Assembly: GCA_022824525.1 (NCBI GenBank)
Contig: JAJDZT010000097.1
Span: 36,384 to 100,383 of the forward strand
Length of the DNA: 64,000 nucleotides
From: Silicimonas sp.
GTDB taxonomy: Bacteria; Pseudomonadota; Alphaproteobacteria; Rhodobacterales; Rhodobacteraceae
Direction of reading: 5' to 3'
Of the stretch, positions 1-9,392 are shown one piece after another. The translations under genes and the position numbers were made by a program. How positions within the stretch are numbered: position 1 is the first letter of the stretch; each line of letters begins with the position of its first letter. The notes under the pieces are model-generated. The model saw only the letters and a list, made by a program, of their open reading frames with translations, had not been told where the DNA came from and made no database searches.

Positions 1-1935
1 ACGGGACTTAAGCGCCGCAATCGCCGAACGGCTCGATGCTTTTACCGGGTCGGCCACGGCAATCACCGCTGCCGCAACCCCGTCGACCGCCGTGAAGAGG
101 GCCGTGTGTCCTGACTGCGCCAAGTCCTCCCTCGCATGCTTCAATGCTTCGGTTCCGACGCCGTCTCGCTGCATCAAACGCTCCGTGCCGACGAGCACCT
201 CTTTGCCATCGACACGGGCCGACACACCGTGCCCCGTGATCGAGGCAAATTCCGCCACATCTCCCAACGCGACCCCCTCGGACCGCGCACCATTCAGGAT
301 GGCAACCGCAATTGGATGCTCGGACCGCGCCTCAACGCTTGCGACAAGGCGCAGCACCTCTGGCCGCTCAAATCCGTCCGCCAGAACGATTTGGGTCAGC
401 GTCGGCTTGCCCTCGGTCACGGTTCCCGTCTTGTCGAGAGCGACGACATCCACCTCCGCCAACGCCTGGAGCGCATCACCCTTCCGGAACAAAACGCCCA
501 TCTCGGCCGCACGCCCCGTGCCCACCATGATCGAGGTTGGTGTCGCCAGCCCCATGGCGCAAGGACATGCAATGATCAGCACCGACACGCCTGCGACCAG
601 TGCCAAAGCGGGATCGGGGCCAACCGCGAGCCAGATGGCAACGGTCAGAAGACCAATCACAAGCACAGCCGGCACGAACCACATGGTGACCCGGTCGACC
701 AAGCCCTGGATGGGCAGTTTTGCCCCCTGCGCGCTCTCAACCATTCGAATGATCTGGGCCAGCGTCGTGTCGGCACCTACCCGACCGGCCACCATGGTGA
801 GGCTGCCGGTGCCGTTCACCGTTCCACCCGTCATCGCATCACCAACAGCCTTGGCCACCGGCACAGGTTCCCCGGTGATCATGCTTTCGTTCACATAGCT
901 CGTGCCGTCTGAAACGAGGCCGTCCACCGGCACACGTTCACCGGGGCGGATCAGAACACTGTCACCAACAGCGATGGCGTCGATATCGACATCTATCGCC
1001 TTTCCGTCGCGCAACACGCGTGCCGTTTTCGCTTGAAGCTTGAGCAGACGTGTAATTGCGGCGCCCGTGCGTCCCTTCGCACGCGCCTCCAGCCAACGCC
1101 CCACGAGGATGAGAACCACGATCACTGCGGCGGCTTCGAAATAGACAGCGCGCGTCGTCTCGGGCAGCCAACTAGGGAAAAACAGCGCCACGACCGAGTA
1201 TCCCCACGCGGCACCGGTGCCGAGCGCCACAAGGCTGTTCATATCGGGCGCGCGCCTCAGCAGTGCCGGTATCCCCTTGACAAAAAAATGCAATCCCGGC
1301 CCGAAAAGCACAACACTCGCCAGCACGAACTGGATGACCCAACTCGCCTCCATTCCAATGGTGCGGTGAATGAAGTGATGAAATGGCGGAAAGACATGTC
1401 CTCCCATCTCCAGAACGAAGACGGGGATCGCAAGTGCCGCCGCGAAGATGACACGGCGCTTAAGAATATCCGCTTCAGCCGCCTTGCGGTCGCTTCGGGA
1501 CTGCGTTTCGTCAGCGCGCGCGACCTCAGCCGGGTATCCGGCAGCGGTGCTTGCCGCTTTCAATTTGTCGACCGTGGTCGCGCCTTCGAGGTATCGAACC
1601 GTTGCAGTTTCCGCCGCAAGGTTGACCGACACGGAGGTTACGCCCGGAACAGCCGCCAAAGCATGATCCACACGCCCCACACACGAACCGCACGACATCG
1701 ATGCAACAGACAGCGTCACCTCAGCCTGCCGGGCTGGATAACCTATTTCTTTCAGGGTGCTGACGACAGGCTTTAAAGCTTCGACGTCGTCATACCTTAG
1801 GGTTGCTGTTTCGGTCGCGAGATTGACCGCAACCTCCTCCACGCCCGGAAGTGCGGCCAGCGCGCGCTCCACCCGGCCGACGCAACCTGCGCAGGTCATA
1901 CCTTCAAGGGACAAGGTGACGGAGTGTTGAGACAC
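1..1935 (-). CDS. copA: Copper-translocating P1B-type ATPase, N-terminal 645 residues (runs off the left edge)
   Basis: Inner-membrane Cu(I) efflux ATPase. The visible 645 residues contain two heavy-metal-associated domains (GMTCAGC near residue 12, MSCGSC near 80), the membrane CPC motif (ACPCAMG), the phosphorylation motif DKTGT and the SEHP motif of P1B pumps. The C-terminal part of the ATP-binding region and the last helices lie outside the window. I chose GTG at 1935: GGAG lies 7 bases upstream and the frame enters the first HMA domain within 12 codons. A CueR-type promoter lies just upstream, which supports export rather than oxidase assembly; the separate ccoI gene near 57 kb covers the latter. 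Confidence 0.93.
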   Translation of the reverse strand, partial: MSQHSVTLSLEGMTCAGCVGRVERALAALPGVEEVAVNLATETATLRYDDVEALKPVVSTLKEIGYPARQAEVTLSVASMSCGSCVGRVDHALAAVPGVTSVSVNLAAETATVRYLEGATTVDKLKAASTAAGYPAEVARADETQSRSDRKAAEADILKRRVIFAAALAIPVFVLEMGGHVFPPFHHFIHRTIGMEASWVIQFVLASVVLFGPGLHFFVKGIPALLRRAPDMNSLVALGTGAAWGYSVVALFFPSWLPETTRAVYFEAAAVIVVLILVGRWLEARAKGRTGAAITRLLKLQAKTARVLRDGKAIDVDIDAIAVGDSVLIRPGERVPVDGLVSDGTSYVNESMITGEPVPVAKAVGDAMTGGTVNGTGSLTMVAGRVGADTTLAQIIRMVESAQGAKLPIQGLVDRVTMWFVPAVLVIGLLTVAIWLAVGPDPALALVAGVSVLIIACPCAMGLATPTSIMVGTGRAAEMGVLFRKGDALQALAEVDVVALDKTGTVTEGKPTLTQIVLADGFERPEVLRLVASVEARSEHPIAVAILNGARSEGVALGDVAEFASITGHGVSARVDGKEVLVGTERLMQRDGVGTEALKHAREDLAQSGHTALFTAVDGVAAAVIAVADPVKASSRSAIAALKSR

Positions 1936-1965
1936 GAGAATCGCTCCGGCTATTCGGATACCTCG

Positions 1966-1996
1966 TATATAAAGGTTCCAGTGACTGGAAGCTCAA
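1966..1996 (-). promoter_or_regulatory. CueR/HmrR-type (MerR family) promoter-operator of copA
   Basis: On the minus strand a -35 TTGAGC (1991-1996) and a -10 TATATA (1966-1971) are separated by exactly 19 bp, and the spacer begins with the perfect dyad TTCCAGT-C-ACTGGAA. An over-long 19-bp spacer carrying such a dyad is the hallmark of MerR-family metal-activated promoters. The -10 ends about 30 bp upstream of the copA start. The regulator gene is not in the window. Confidence 0.85.
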
Positions 1997-2051
1997 GCCT
2001 GAATCCGAAATCGGTCTTGCGCCGCGTGACAAACCGGGTAGAGCGCGTGCC

Positions 2052-3038
2052 ATGACGCTCGACGCCCTGTTGCCCCGCCTCCAGCATCTTGCTGAGACCT
2101 CGCTCAAGCTCTGGGACATTCCGGAGACTGCGACGGTGCGGCTCATCAACGTATCAGAAAACGCCACCTATCTGGTCGAGGCGCCGGGCTACAAATCCGT
2201 GTTGAGGCTTCATCGTCAAGGCTACCACACCCGCCGCGCCATCGAATGCGAACTGGCATGGATTGCAGATCTTGGGGCCGAAGGCGATGTGCAGACGCCC
2301 GGGCTCCACATTGGGCGGGATGGCCATGCAATTCAGGAGGCTTCGCTTGCAGGAGAGACAGACCCGCGCCGCATGGTCCTTTTCGAGTTCGTGGACGGAG
2401 ACGCACCGGATGAAAGCGCAGATCTGACCGCGGGCTTCCGGGAGCTCGGGCACATCGCCGCGCGATGTCACAACCATGTACTGAAATGGGAGAAACCTCA
2501 GAATTTCAGGCGCTTGACCTGGGACACTGAAGCTGTTTTCGGACCGACCCCGACCTGGGGCAACTGGCGGGACGCTCCCAATCTGACGGCCGACATGATG
2601 GGCGTTCTTGAGCGGGTGGAAACAGAAGTCAGGGGCCGTCTTGCCGCCTTCGGCAAGTCCACGGACCGCTACAACCTGATCCACGCTGACATGCGCCTCG
2701 CCAATCTTCTGGTCGATGGAAACACCACCCGCCTGATCGACTTTGATGACTGCGGCTTTGGCTGGTTCCTTTATGATTTCGCCGCAGCCATCAGCTTCAT
2801 CGAAGACGATCCCCGCGTTCCCGACCTCAAGGCCGCGTGGCTCGACGGGTATCAATCGTTGCGCAACCTGACGGTGGAAGACGTGGCCGAGATCGACACC
2901 TTCATCATGCTCCGCCGCATGGCGTTGCTGGCGTGGATCGGCAGCCATATCGAAGCGCCCGAACCGCAGGCGCTGGCCCCGCATTTCGCGGAAAACACAA
3001 CCAAGCTTGGGGAAGAGTGGCTGCTCAGCCTGACCTAG
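2052..3038 (+). CDS. Aminoglycoside phosphotransferase (APH)-fold small-molecule kinase
   Basis: 328 residues with a protein-kinase-like APH fold. The catalytic loop reads HADMRLANLL and the metal-binding segment IDFDDCGFG, as in choline, homoserine and aminoglycoside kinases. The N-terminal nucleotide-binding region contains ENATYLVE and YKSVLRLHR (likely ATP lysine or arginine). The substrate cannot be read from sequence; relatives in Rhodobacteraceae are named only as phosphotransferases. It ends 14 bases inside the convergent aminotransferase gene. The start (ATG 2052) is the first in frame after the divergent copA promoter, so 2052 and copA share a short intergenic region. Confidence 0.8.
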   Translation: MTLDALLPRLQHLAETSLKLWDIPETATVRLINVSENATYLVEAPGYKSVLRLHRQGYHTRRAIECELAWIADLGAEGDVQTPGLHIGRDGHAIQEASLAGETDPRRMVLFEFVDGDAPDESADLTAGFRELGHIAARCHNHVLKWEKPQNFRRLTWDTEAVFGPTPTWGNWRDAPNLTADMMGVLERVETEVRGRLAAFGKSTDRYNLIHADMRLANLLVDGNTTRLIDFDDCGFGWFLYDFAAAISFIEDDPRVPDLKAAWLDGYQSLRNLTVEDVAEIDTFIMLRRMALLAWIGSHIEAPEPQALAPHFAENTTKLGEEWLLSLT

Positions 3039-3960
3039 CCGCCTTCTGCGCGGCCACGTTCTTGGCAATTGCATCCTTGTAGAGCGCTTGAATGCGCGCC
3101 ATCACCGGTCTGTCACCTTCGCCGATCGGCTTGCCGTCAATCTCGGCGACAGGTGTCTGAGCCCCAAAGGTCCCGGTCAAGAACGCCTCATCGGCGCCAT
3201 AGGCCTCATAGAGCGAATAGTTCTTCTCAAAGACCGGGATGCCATCCGCGCGCGCCAAGTCGATCACGTTCTGCCGGGTCACCCCGTTCATGCAGTAATC
3301 CCCGGTCGAGGTCCAAAGAGCGCCCCGCCGCACGATGAAGAAGTTGCAGGCGTTCGTGGTGTTCACGAACCCATGCGGGTCAAGCATCAGCGCTTCATCC
3401 GCCCCCGCCTCTTCAGCTTGCAGGCACGCGATCACGCAGTTCAGCTTGGAATGGCTGTTCAGTTTCGGGTCCTGGCTGGTCGGCAAACCCCGCACCTGCG
3501 GCACGGTGGCCAGACGAATGCCCTTTGACTGGAGCCCGGACACCGGCTTCGAATGCTCGACAATCGCCACGATCGTCGGGCCCCATTGAGAAAGCTTTGG
3601 GTGCTGAAACGGCTTGGACTTCCGCCCTCGGGTGATCATCAACCGGCAATGGGCATCCGAAGTCATCCCGTTTGCCGTCGCCGTCTGATCCAGGATGCCG
3701 CGAATATCTTCCGGCCCCAGCCCCGGATCGAGCGACACGGCCTTTAGTGAATTGAACAGGCGGTCCATATGTTCGTCGAAAAACGCCCATTCGCCGTCAT
3801 ACAGCCGCATCCCCTCCCACATGCCGTCGCCCAGCATGAACCCTGAATCGTAGACGGAGACTTTGGCGTCCTCCTTCGGAACAAGCGCGCCATCAACCCA
3901 GATCAGCAGGTCGTCATTGCGCGGATCGTCCTCGGCGGTGTGTGTGGTCTGTTGGCTCAT
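3025..3960 (-). CDS. Class IV PLP aminotransferase (D-amino-acid / branched-chain type)
   Basis: 311 residues. Fold-type IV signatures: N-terminal VDGALVPKEDAKVSVYDSG and FMLGDGMWEG, the PLP lysine in NSHSKLNCV, glutamate in the DEALMLD strand, then TGTFGAQTPV near the C terminus. These fit the D-alanine aminotransferase / branched-chain aminotransferase / aminodeoxychorismate lyase superfamily; HSKLN and the length favour an aminotransferase. The physiological substrate is not resolved. It converges on the APH-type kinase with overlapping 3' ends, so the two cannot share a transcript. Start ATG 3960; the N-terminal 20 residues are polar and probably disordered. Confidence 0.85.
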   Translation of the reverse strand: MSQQTTHTAEDDPRNDDLLIWVDGALVPKEDAKVSVYDSGFMLGDGMWEGMRLYDGEWAFFDEHMDRLFNSLKAVSLDPGLGPEDIRGILDQTATANGMTSDAHCRLMITRGRKSKPFQHPKLSQWGPTIVAIVEHSKPVSGLQSKGIRLATVPQVRGLPTSQDPKLNSHSKLNCVIACLQAEEAGADEALMLDPHGFVNTTNACNFFIVRRGALWTSTGDYCMNGVTRQNVIDLARADGIPVFEKNYSLYEAYGADEAFLTGTFGAQTPVAEIDGKPIGEGDRPVMARIQALYKDAIAKNVAAQKAARSG

Positions 3961-4045
3961 CCAGCCAAAATGCCCTCAATCGGCCTGAAACACAAAGACA
4001 AGAACACATCATACACGGTTGATTTGCCTGTCTTTATGCCAAGAG

Positions 4046-4135
4046 TGGCGGAGAAGGTGGGATTCGAACCCACGGTACGCTTTTACGCACGCCGGTTTTC
4101 AAGACCGGTGCATTCGACCACTCTGCCACTTCTCC
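4046..4135 (-). tRNA. tRNA-Ser (anticodon UGA)
   Basis: Read on the minus strand the acceptor stem GGAGAAG pairs with CTTCTCC, followed by discriminator G and an encoded CCA (4046-4048). The anticodon stem is CCGGT/ACCGG with loop CTTGAAA, giving UGA. A long variable arm (the GCGTGCG...CGTACC region) and total length of 90 nt fit serine tRNA. Confidence 0.96.
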
Positions 4136-4299
4136 GGTCCCGACCGTTTAGCCGAGGCGTCCCGATTCTTAAAGCTCCCCCTTCGGCATCCCATTGCCCG
4201 TGCACATTCCTTTGTCTTTTCTTGCCTCGCGCTTGCGGATAGACTGAGGGGAATAAGGCAAAACAATCCGGTACACACCGGGAGGCCGAGGAGCAGAAG

Positions 4300-5346
4300 A
4301 TGACACGCGTGGCGGTACGGGCGGTCCTGATATCAACAGCAATTTTCGGGCTGGCAGCCTGCGAAGAAGGGTTCAATCTTGGCGGCGGGACAAGCGCCGA
4401 CAGCGATGCGCCTGCACCAGCCGTTTCGGCCGATGGGGCCGTGCGCGAGGTCGAAAGACCCGACATCTTTTCAACGCAGGAAGAAGCCCTCTGGGACGGA
4501 CGCCCGTCTCTGGGCGGCGTTTGGGTGGCCCACCCTGATGTGACCACGCCCGAACGCGCGATTGTCGTGAACGAGACGACCGGGCAGCGGATTGCCGCTG
4601 CGCTCTTCCGGCGTGAGCGCGACATTCCCGGCCCGCGTGTGCAGCTCTCCTCTGATGCAGCCGGAGCTTTGAACATTCTGGCCGGACAACCGACGGAAGT
4701 GTCGATTGTTGTCGTGCGCCAGGAACAAATCGAAGTCGAAGAACCCGATCCGGTCATCTCGGACGAGGACATCGGCGAAGACGCGGGCGAAACCAATGAA
4801 AGCGGCGCGGATGCCGGCGCGGCAACCGCAGCCGCAGCGGCCGCCGCCGGAGCAACGGAAGCTGCAGCGGAAGAGAAGCCGCGCGGAAACTTCTTCCAGC
4901 GCCTCTTTGGTGGAAACCGTCGAACGACCGCGCCAGACACGGCGGCAGCCGCAGATGCTGGGGTGGAAGCGACCGCGGAAAGCGCGTCGGCCCCTGCCGT
5001 CGAAACCCAGACACTCGATCCGGTCACGACCGGGGCTGCCGCAGCCATCGCGGCGGCGGATGCCAATGACAAACCGGCCCCGCGCCCGGAACGGGCTGCC
5101 GCGCCGTCTGGTCTCCGCAATCCCTTCGTGCAGATTGGCCTCTTTACGGTAGAAGCAAACGCCTTCTCTGCGCGCGACAACCTGCGCGCCGCGGGCATCG
5201 TGCCCACCGTTCTGGAAGGCTCGAATGACAACGGGCCATTCTGGCGCGTCATCGTTGGCCCGGTCACCACGAAAGACGACCAGGCCGAGCTTCTTGCACA
5301 GGTCAAGAGCCTTGGTTTCCGTGACGCGTTCCTCACCGATCAATAG
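4300..5346 (+). CDS. SPOR-domain lipoprotein
   Basis: 348 residues. A lipoprotein signal with lipobox LAAC places the acylated Cys near residue 21. Residues about 25-270 are low in complexity and rich in Ala, Glu and Pro (runs such as AATAAAAAAAG), probably an extended periplasmic tether. The last 75 residues (from NPFVQIGLF to FRDAFLTDQ) form a SPOR domain, which binds denuded septal peptidoglycan. It precedes a D,D-carboxypeptidase gene by 25 bases, a cell-wall pairing seen in many Rhodobacteraceae. The role in division or wall remodelling is inferred from the domain. Confidence 0.85.
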   Translation: MTRVAVRAVLISTAIFGLAACEEGFNLGGGTSADSDAPAPAVSADGAVREVERPDIFSTQEEALWDGRPSLGGVWVAHPDVTTPERAIVVNETTGQRIAAALFRRERDIPGPRVQLSSDAAGALNILAGQPTEVSIVVVRQEQIEVEEPDPVISDEDIGEDAGETNESGADAGAATAAAAAAAGATEAAAEEKPRGNFFQRLFGGNRRTTAPDTAAAADAGVEATAESASAPAVETQTLDPVTTGAAAAIAAADANDKPAPRPERAAAPSGLRNPFVQIGLFTVEANAFSARDNLRAAGIVPTVLEGSNDNGPFWRVIVGPVTTKDDQAELLAQVKSLGFRDAFLTDQ

Positions 5347-5371
5347 ATCACAACTGAGAGGGAGACCTCCC

Positions 5372-6553
5372 ATGTACCGTCCCATATTCGCCGCCGCACT
5401 GGCCATCGTTGTCTCGGCCTGTGGTGTCAGCGTGAACCCGGAGCCCGCACGTGCGGCGTTCGAAACACAGGCCACCTCCGCCTGGCTCTATGACGTCGAA
5501 ACCGACACGGTGTTGTTCGAGAAAGAATCCGACATTCCGAAACCGCCCGCGTCCATGTCGAAGCTGATGACGCTTTACATGCTGTTCGAAGCGCTCCGCG
5601 ACGGCCGGGTGACGCTTGAGACAACATTCAGCGTCTCGACCAAGGCACGTCAGATGGGCGGCTCCACGATGTTTCTCGATGAAACCGACCGGCCCAGTGT
5701 GGAAAGCCTGATCAAGGGCATCATCGTTCAGTCCGGCAATGACGCCTGCATCGTTGTTGCCGAAGGTCTCGCCGGCACGGAAGACGCCTTCGCCCGCCAG
5801 ATGAACGCGCGCGCCGTGGAAATGGGCCTGACCGACAGTACATTTACCAATGCCAGCGGCTGGCCCGACCCGAACCACCGGATGAGCGCCCGCGACCTCG
5901 GGCGTCTCGCCAAATTGCTCATCACCGAATTCCCGGAATACTACGGCTTCTTCGCTCTGGAAGAGTATGACTTCGACGGTCGCTCCCCGGCCAACCGCTT
6001 CAACCGCAACCCGGTTCTGGGCCTCGGTCTCGGGGCGGACGGATTGAAAACGGGCCATACGGAAGAAGCTGGCTACGGCCTCGTCGGCTCCGCCTTGCAG
6101 GGTGACAGGCGGATCATCTTCGTGTTCTCGGGCCTTCAGTCACAGGCGGAGCGCCGGAGCGAAGCCGAAGCCATGATCAACTGGGGTTTCCGGCAGTTCA
6201 TCGAGAAAAAGATGGCATCGAAAGGCGATATCCTCGCTGAGATTCCCGTCTGGCTGGGTGATCACCAGCAGATCAACGTGACCGTGGCCGAGGACGTAGA
6301 GCTTCTGGTTCCGGCCATCGGGCAAGACTCGGTCGAGACCCGGATCGAATATCGCACCCCGCTCGAAGCGCCGATCAGCGCTGGCTCCACCGTGGCAGAA
6401 CTGATCGTCACCGCGCCCGACATGCCGGAGAAACGCATCCCCCTCGTCTCTGACCGCGACGTGATCCGCGGTGGCTTCCTGCCCCGCGTCCGTGCCTCGG
6501 CCAATGTGCTGTTTGACAAGGCCATGGGGCAGGTGCAAAGCCTCATGGAATGA
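5372..6553 (+). CDS. D-alanyl-D-alanine carboxypeptidase (PBP5/6 type, family S11)
   Basis: 393 residues. It trims the terminal D-Ala of peptidoglycan pentapeptides. The three active-site motifs of penicillin-interacting enzymes are present in order: SMSK (Ser nucleophile), SGN and KTG. An N-terminal hydrophobic segment (FAAALAIVVSAC) serves as signal; its C could alternatively be a lipobox cysteine, with the charged RAAF site further on. The C terminus carries the PBP5 C-terminal beta domain and ends near an amphipathic segment (VLFDKAMGQVQSLME) fit for membrane anchoring. Start ATG 5372 has GAGAGGGAGAC upstream; an in-frame extension back to 5225 lies within the preceding gene and is not used. 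The stop overlaps tmk (ATGA). Confidence 0.92.
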   Translation: MYRPIFAAALAIVVSACGVSVNPEPARAAFETQATSAWLYDVETDTVLFEKESDIPKPPASMSKLMTLYMLFEALRDGRVTLETTFSVSTKARQMGGSTMFLDETDRPSVESLIKGIIVQSGNDACIVVAEGLAGTEDAFARQMNARAVEMGLTDSTFTNASGWPDPNHRMSARDLGRLAKLLITEFPEYYGFFALEEYDFDGRSPANRFNRNPVLGLGLGADGLKTGHTEEAGYGLVGSALQGDRRIIFVFSGLQSQAERRSEAEAMINWGFRQFIEKKMASKGDILAEIPVWLGDHQQINVTVAEDVELLVPAIGQDSVETRIEYRTPLEAPISAGSTVAELIVTAPDMPEKRIPLVSDRDVIRGGFLPRVRASANVLFDKAMGQVQSLME

Positions 6554-7167
6554 GCGAAGGGCGCTTTATCACATTCGAAGGCATCGACGGGTCGGGCAAG
6601 TCCACACAAGCCCGTCTCCTTGCCGCTTTCCTGAAAGCCACCGGCGCGGACATTGTCCTGACCCGGGAACCGGGCGGCTCCCCGGGAGCCGAGGAAATCC
6701 GGCGATTGCTGGTCGAAGGCGCGCCGGATCGTTGGTCGGCCGAGACGGAAATCCTATTGTTTACCGCAGCGCGCCGGGATCACCTCGAGAAAACGATTGA
6801 ACCTGCGCTTGCGCGGGGGGCAACAGTCATCTCCGATCGCTTCGCAGACTCGACGCGTGTCTATCAGGGCGCCGCACGCGGAGAGTTGCGCGGGTTGGTC
6901 GATCGCCTGCATGACGCAGTGATTGCCCGCGAACCTGACCTGACCTTCGTGATCGACATGGACCCGGCCGAAGCGCTCCGTCGCGGCCTCGCACGCCAAA
7001 GCGGCGAAGACCGTTTCGAAGAGATGGGCGAAGGGTTTCAGGAGCGCCTGCGCGCTGGCTTCAATGCTCTTGCCACGGATCATCCTGAGCGGTGCTACCT
7101 GATCAACGGCGCGCGCGACCCGGATGAAATCGCAGCGGATATCGCCCATCTCACGGTCAATCGATGA
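6550..7167 (+). CDS. tmk: Thymidylate kinase
   Basis: 205 residues. It phosphorylates dTMP to dTDP. P-loop GIDGSGKST is at residues 9-17, followed by the LTREPGG substrate loop, the DRFADS motif and a LID segment (RRGLARQSGEDRFE). The start overlaps the preceding stop (ATGA), and its stop overlaps holB in the same way, so the three genes are translationally coupled. Pairing of tmk and holB is common in bacteria. Confidence 0.96.
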   Translation: MSEGRFITFEGIDGSGKSTQARLLAAFLKATGADIVLTREPGGSPGAEEIRRLLVEGAPDRWSAETEILLFTAARRDHLEKTIEPALARGATVISDRFADSTRVYQGAARGELRGLVDRLHDAVIAREPDLTFVIDMDPAEALRRGLARQSGEDRFEEMGEGFQERLRAGFNALATDHPERCYLINGARDPDEIAADIAHLTVNR

Positions 7168-8273
7168 GCGAAGACGACCTGCCGGAAGCCGATCGCGCCG
7201 AAGGTGCGCCGCACCCGCGTCATACAGCGCAACTCTTCGGACAAACCGTGGCAGAAGACACCTTTCTGGATGCCACGAAGGAGGGCCGCCGGCACCACGC
7301 CTGGCTCCTGACCGGCCCGCGCGGCGTCGGGAAGGCCACCCTCGCCTGGCGGATCGCTCGCTTTCTGCGAACCGAGGAAACCGGAGACGCCGGTCTTTTC
7401 GGGGAAGCCCCTGCCCCGGCTTCACTCGATGTCGCGGAAGATCACCCGGTCGCCCGGCGGATCTCGGCCCTTTCTGATCCCGGCACACTCCTGATCCGGC
7501 GCGCTTGGGATCCGGACCGGAAACGCCTGAAAGCCCAGATCACGGTGGACGAGGTCAGGAAGCTCAACAGTTTCTTCGGCCTCTCGTCCACCGATGGCGG
7601 ATCGCGCGTCGTCATTGTCGACAGTGCGGATGAGATGAACCCGTCTGCGGCAAACGCCCTCTTGAAAGTGCTGGAAGAACCTCCCGCCAACGCAGTTTTG
7701 CTGCTCATCAGTCACCAGCCCGCGCGACTGTTGCCAACCATTCGGTCGCGCTGCCGAACCCTGCGGCTGGCCCCGCTTTCTCCGGAAGACCTCGCACGCG
7801 CCCTGCAGCAAGCCGGAGCCGACGTTGATGACGCGGGCGCGCTTGCAGAATTGGCCGCCGGTTCTGCAGGCGATGCACTGCGCCTGACGACGGGTGGAGG
7901 TCTTGCGATATATGCCGAGATCATCGCACTCTTCGCCCAGGCCCCAAACATGGACCGTCAGGCCGCGCGGGCATTTGCGGAAGCCGCCGCCGCACGCGGG
8001 GCGGAGGCGCGTCTGGAACTCAGCCTTCGACTTCTCGATCTTGCGCTTGTCCGGCTGGCCCGAGCGGCCGCCGGCCATCCTCCGGCCAGCGATGCAGCAC
8101 AGGGAGAAAGCGAAGCGCTCGCAAAACTCGCCGGACTTGCGCCGGCGCGTGACTGGGCCAGTTTGCAACAAACCCTGTCCGCCCGGCTTGGCCACGGGCT
8201 TGCAGTGAATGTCGACACGTCCAGCCTGATCACCGATGCCCTCCTGCAGATCAATGAGGCGGCGCGCGGCTGA
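7164..8273 (+). CDS. holB: DNA polymerase III subunit delta-prime
   Basis: 369 residues; clamp-loader subunit. Features are an AAA+ P-loop GPRGVGKAT near residue 50, the segment ALLKVLEEPPANAVLLL and the arginine-finger region SRCRTLRLAPLS. The alphaproteobacterial form lacks the tight zinc-finger cysteines of tau, as here. The N-terminal 40 residues are acidic and polar. It is coupled to tmk by ATGA and followed by a 321-bp gap before tatD. Confidence 0.93.
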   Translation: MSEDDLPEADRAEGAPHPRHTAQLFGQTVAEDTFLDATKEGRRHHAWLLTGPRGVGKATLAWRIARFLRTEETGDAGLFGEAPAPASLDVAEDHPVARRISALSDPGTLLIRRAWDPDRKRLKAQITVDEVRKLNSFFGLSSTDGGSRVVIVDSADEMNPSAANALLKVLEEPPANAVLLLISHQPARLLPTIRSRCRTLRLAPLSPEDLARALQQAGADVDDAGALAELAAGSAGDALRLTTGGGLAIYAEIIALFAQAPNMDRQAARAFAEAAAARGAEARLELSLRLLDLALVRLARAAAGHPPASDAAQGESEALAKLAGLAPARDWASLQQTLSARLGHGLAVNVDTSSLITDALLQINEAARG

Positions 8274-8594
8274 CCCACCGAACGCCCCGGTCGCAATTTC
8301 CTTACGGTTTTCCCGGACAGTCCCACGCGAAGCTTCCCTGCGGATTCACACCCCGCTTGATCAGACTGCTCCGAAACTTGCCGAGGCACGTTCCGCTTTC
8401 AACGGAACGTCTTTCAAGGAGTGGGTTCCCCGTGGCGGGCCCGTCATTTCTGAGCTCTGCATTCCACGATAGTGACGCTCTCCCTCAAGGCAGAAGGCCT
8501 CTGGGGATGTTTGTGTTGTCCATTTTCTGTCTCGGAGGGCGGGAACCGGCGGGCACCGCTTGACCCTCCCCGCCAAACTCCCGATACCCACCTC
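8274..8594. other. Intergenic gap between holB and tatD with a perfect hairpin
   Basis: 321 bases without a convincing gene. At 8388-8410 a perfect 8-bp stem (ACGTTCCG / CGGAACGT) encloses the 7-nt loop CTTTCAA, followed only by CTTT, so it is at best a weak terminator. Near 8535-8577 GGAGGG and CCCTCC could pair. An in-frame extension of tatD back to 8472 exists, but it lacks family similarity. Confidence 0.4.
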
Positions 8595-9392
8595 ATGACC
8601 GCACCCCGCATCACCGACAGCCATTGTCACCTCGACTTTCCGCAATTCGACGGAGAGCGTGACGCGCTGATCGACCGCGCGGCCGAGCGCGGCGTGCACC
8701 GCATAGTCACCATCTGCACACAGCTTGAAAACGAACCGCAGGTCCGTGCGATTGCCGAGGCGCACGCCCCGGTTTTCTACGCCGCGGGCACGCATCCGAT
8801 GTCGGTCGGCAAAGTGCCCGAGATTGCCCTTGAGGACCTTACACGTCTTGCCGAGCATCCGAAATTCGTCGGCATCGGCGAAACCGGGCTTGATTACCAT
8901 TACACCGGTGAAACCGCCGCCGAGCAGCAGGAGAGCCTTCGCCTTCATATCGAAGCGTCGCGCCAAACCGCCCTGCCCTTGATCATCCATGCCCGCGACG
9001 CGGATGACGATATGGCGCGTATCCTGACCGAGGAACACCGCGCCGCGCCTTACACCTGCGTCATGCATTGCTTCAGTTCCGGTGCCGCACTTGCCGAAGC
9101 CGCGCTCGACCTCGGCTTTTATCTCTCGATGTCCGGGATCGCTGCCTTCCCCAAAAGTCAGGAGCTGCGCGATATCTTCGCGGCCGCTCCCGCCGATCGC
9201 ATCCTTGTCGAAACCGACGCCCCCTATCTTGCTCCGCCCCCCAATCGTGGCAAACGGAACGAACCGGCGTTCGTGGCCGACACGGCCAAGGTCGGCGCGG
9301 AGGTCTTCGGCATGGCCTACGATGAATTCGCCGCGCAAACGGAAGCCAATTTCGAGCGTCTGTTCACGAAGGTAACCGCATGGGCCAGTTGA
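8595..9392 (+). CDS. tatD: TatD-family metal-dependent DNase / hydrolase (YcfH type)
   Basis: 265 residues. A TIM-barrel metallohydrolase with the ligand set of the family: HCHLD near residue 10, GETGLDYH, IHARDADDD, MHCFSSG, and the terminal ETDAPYLAP. ATG 8595 directly precedes the first metal-binding strand, so the open frame extending back to 8472 is rejected. The 3' end overlaps the following MBL gene by 13 bases. Activity on DNA or D-aminoacyl-tRNA has been reported for relatives; the native substrate here is not known. Confidence 0.9.
   Translation: MTAPRITDSHCHLDFPQFDGERDALIDRAAERGVHRIVTICTQLENEPQVRAIAEAHAPVFYAAGTHPMSVGKVPEIALEDLTRLAEHPKFVGIGETGLDYHYTGETAAEQQESLRLHIEASRQTALPLIIHARDADDDMARILTEEHRAAPYTCVMHCFSSGAALAEAALDLGFYLSMSGIAAFPKSQELRDIFAAAPADRILVETDAPYLAPPPNRGKRNEPAFVADTAKVGAEVFGMAYDEFAAQTEANFERLFTKVTAWAS

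Noticed and set aside
8388..8410. Small RNA gene in the holB-tatD gap
   Set aside because: Only one isolated hairpin, no promoter or T-run; insufficient.
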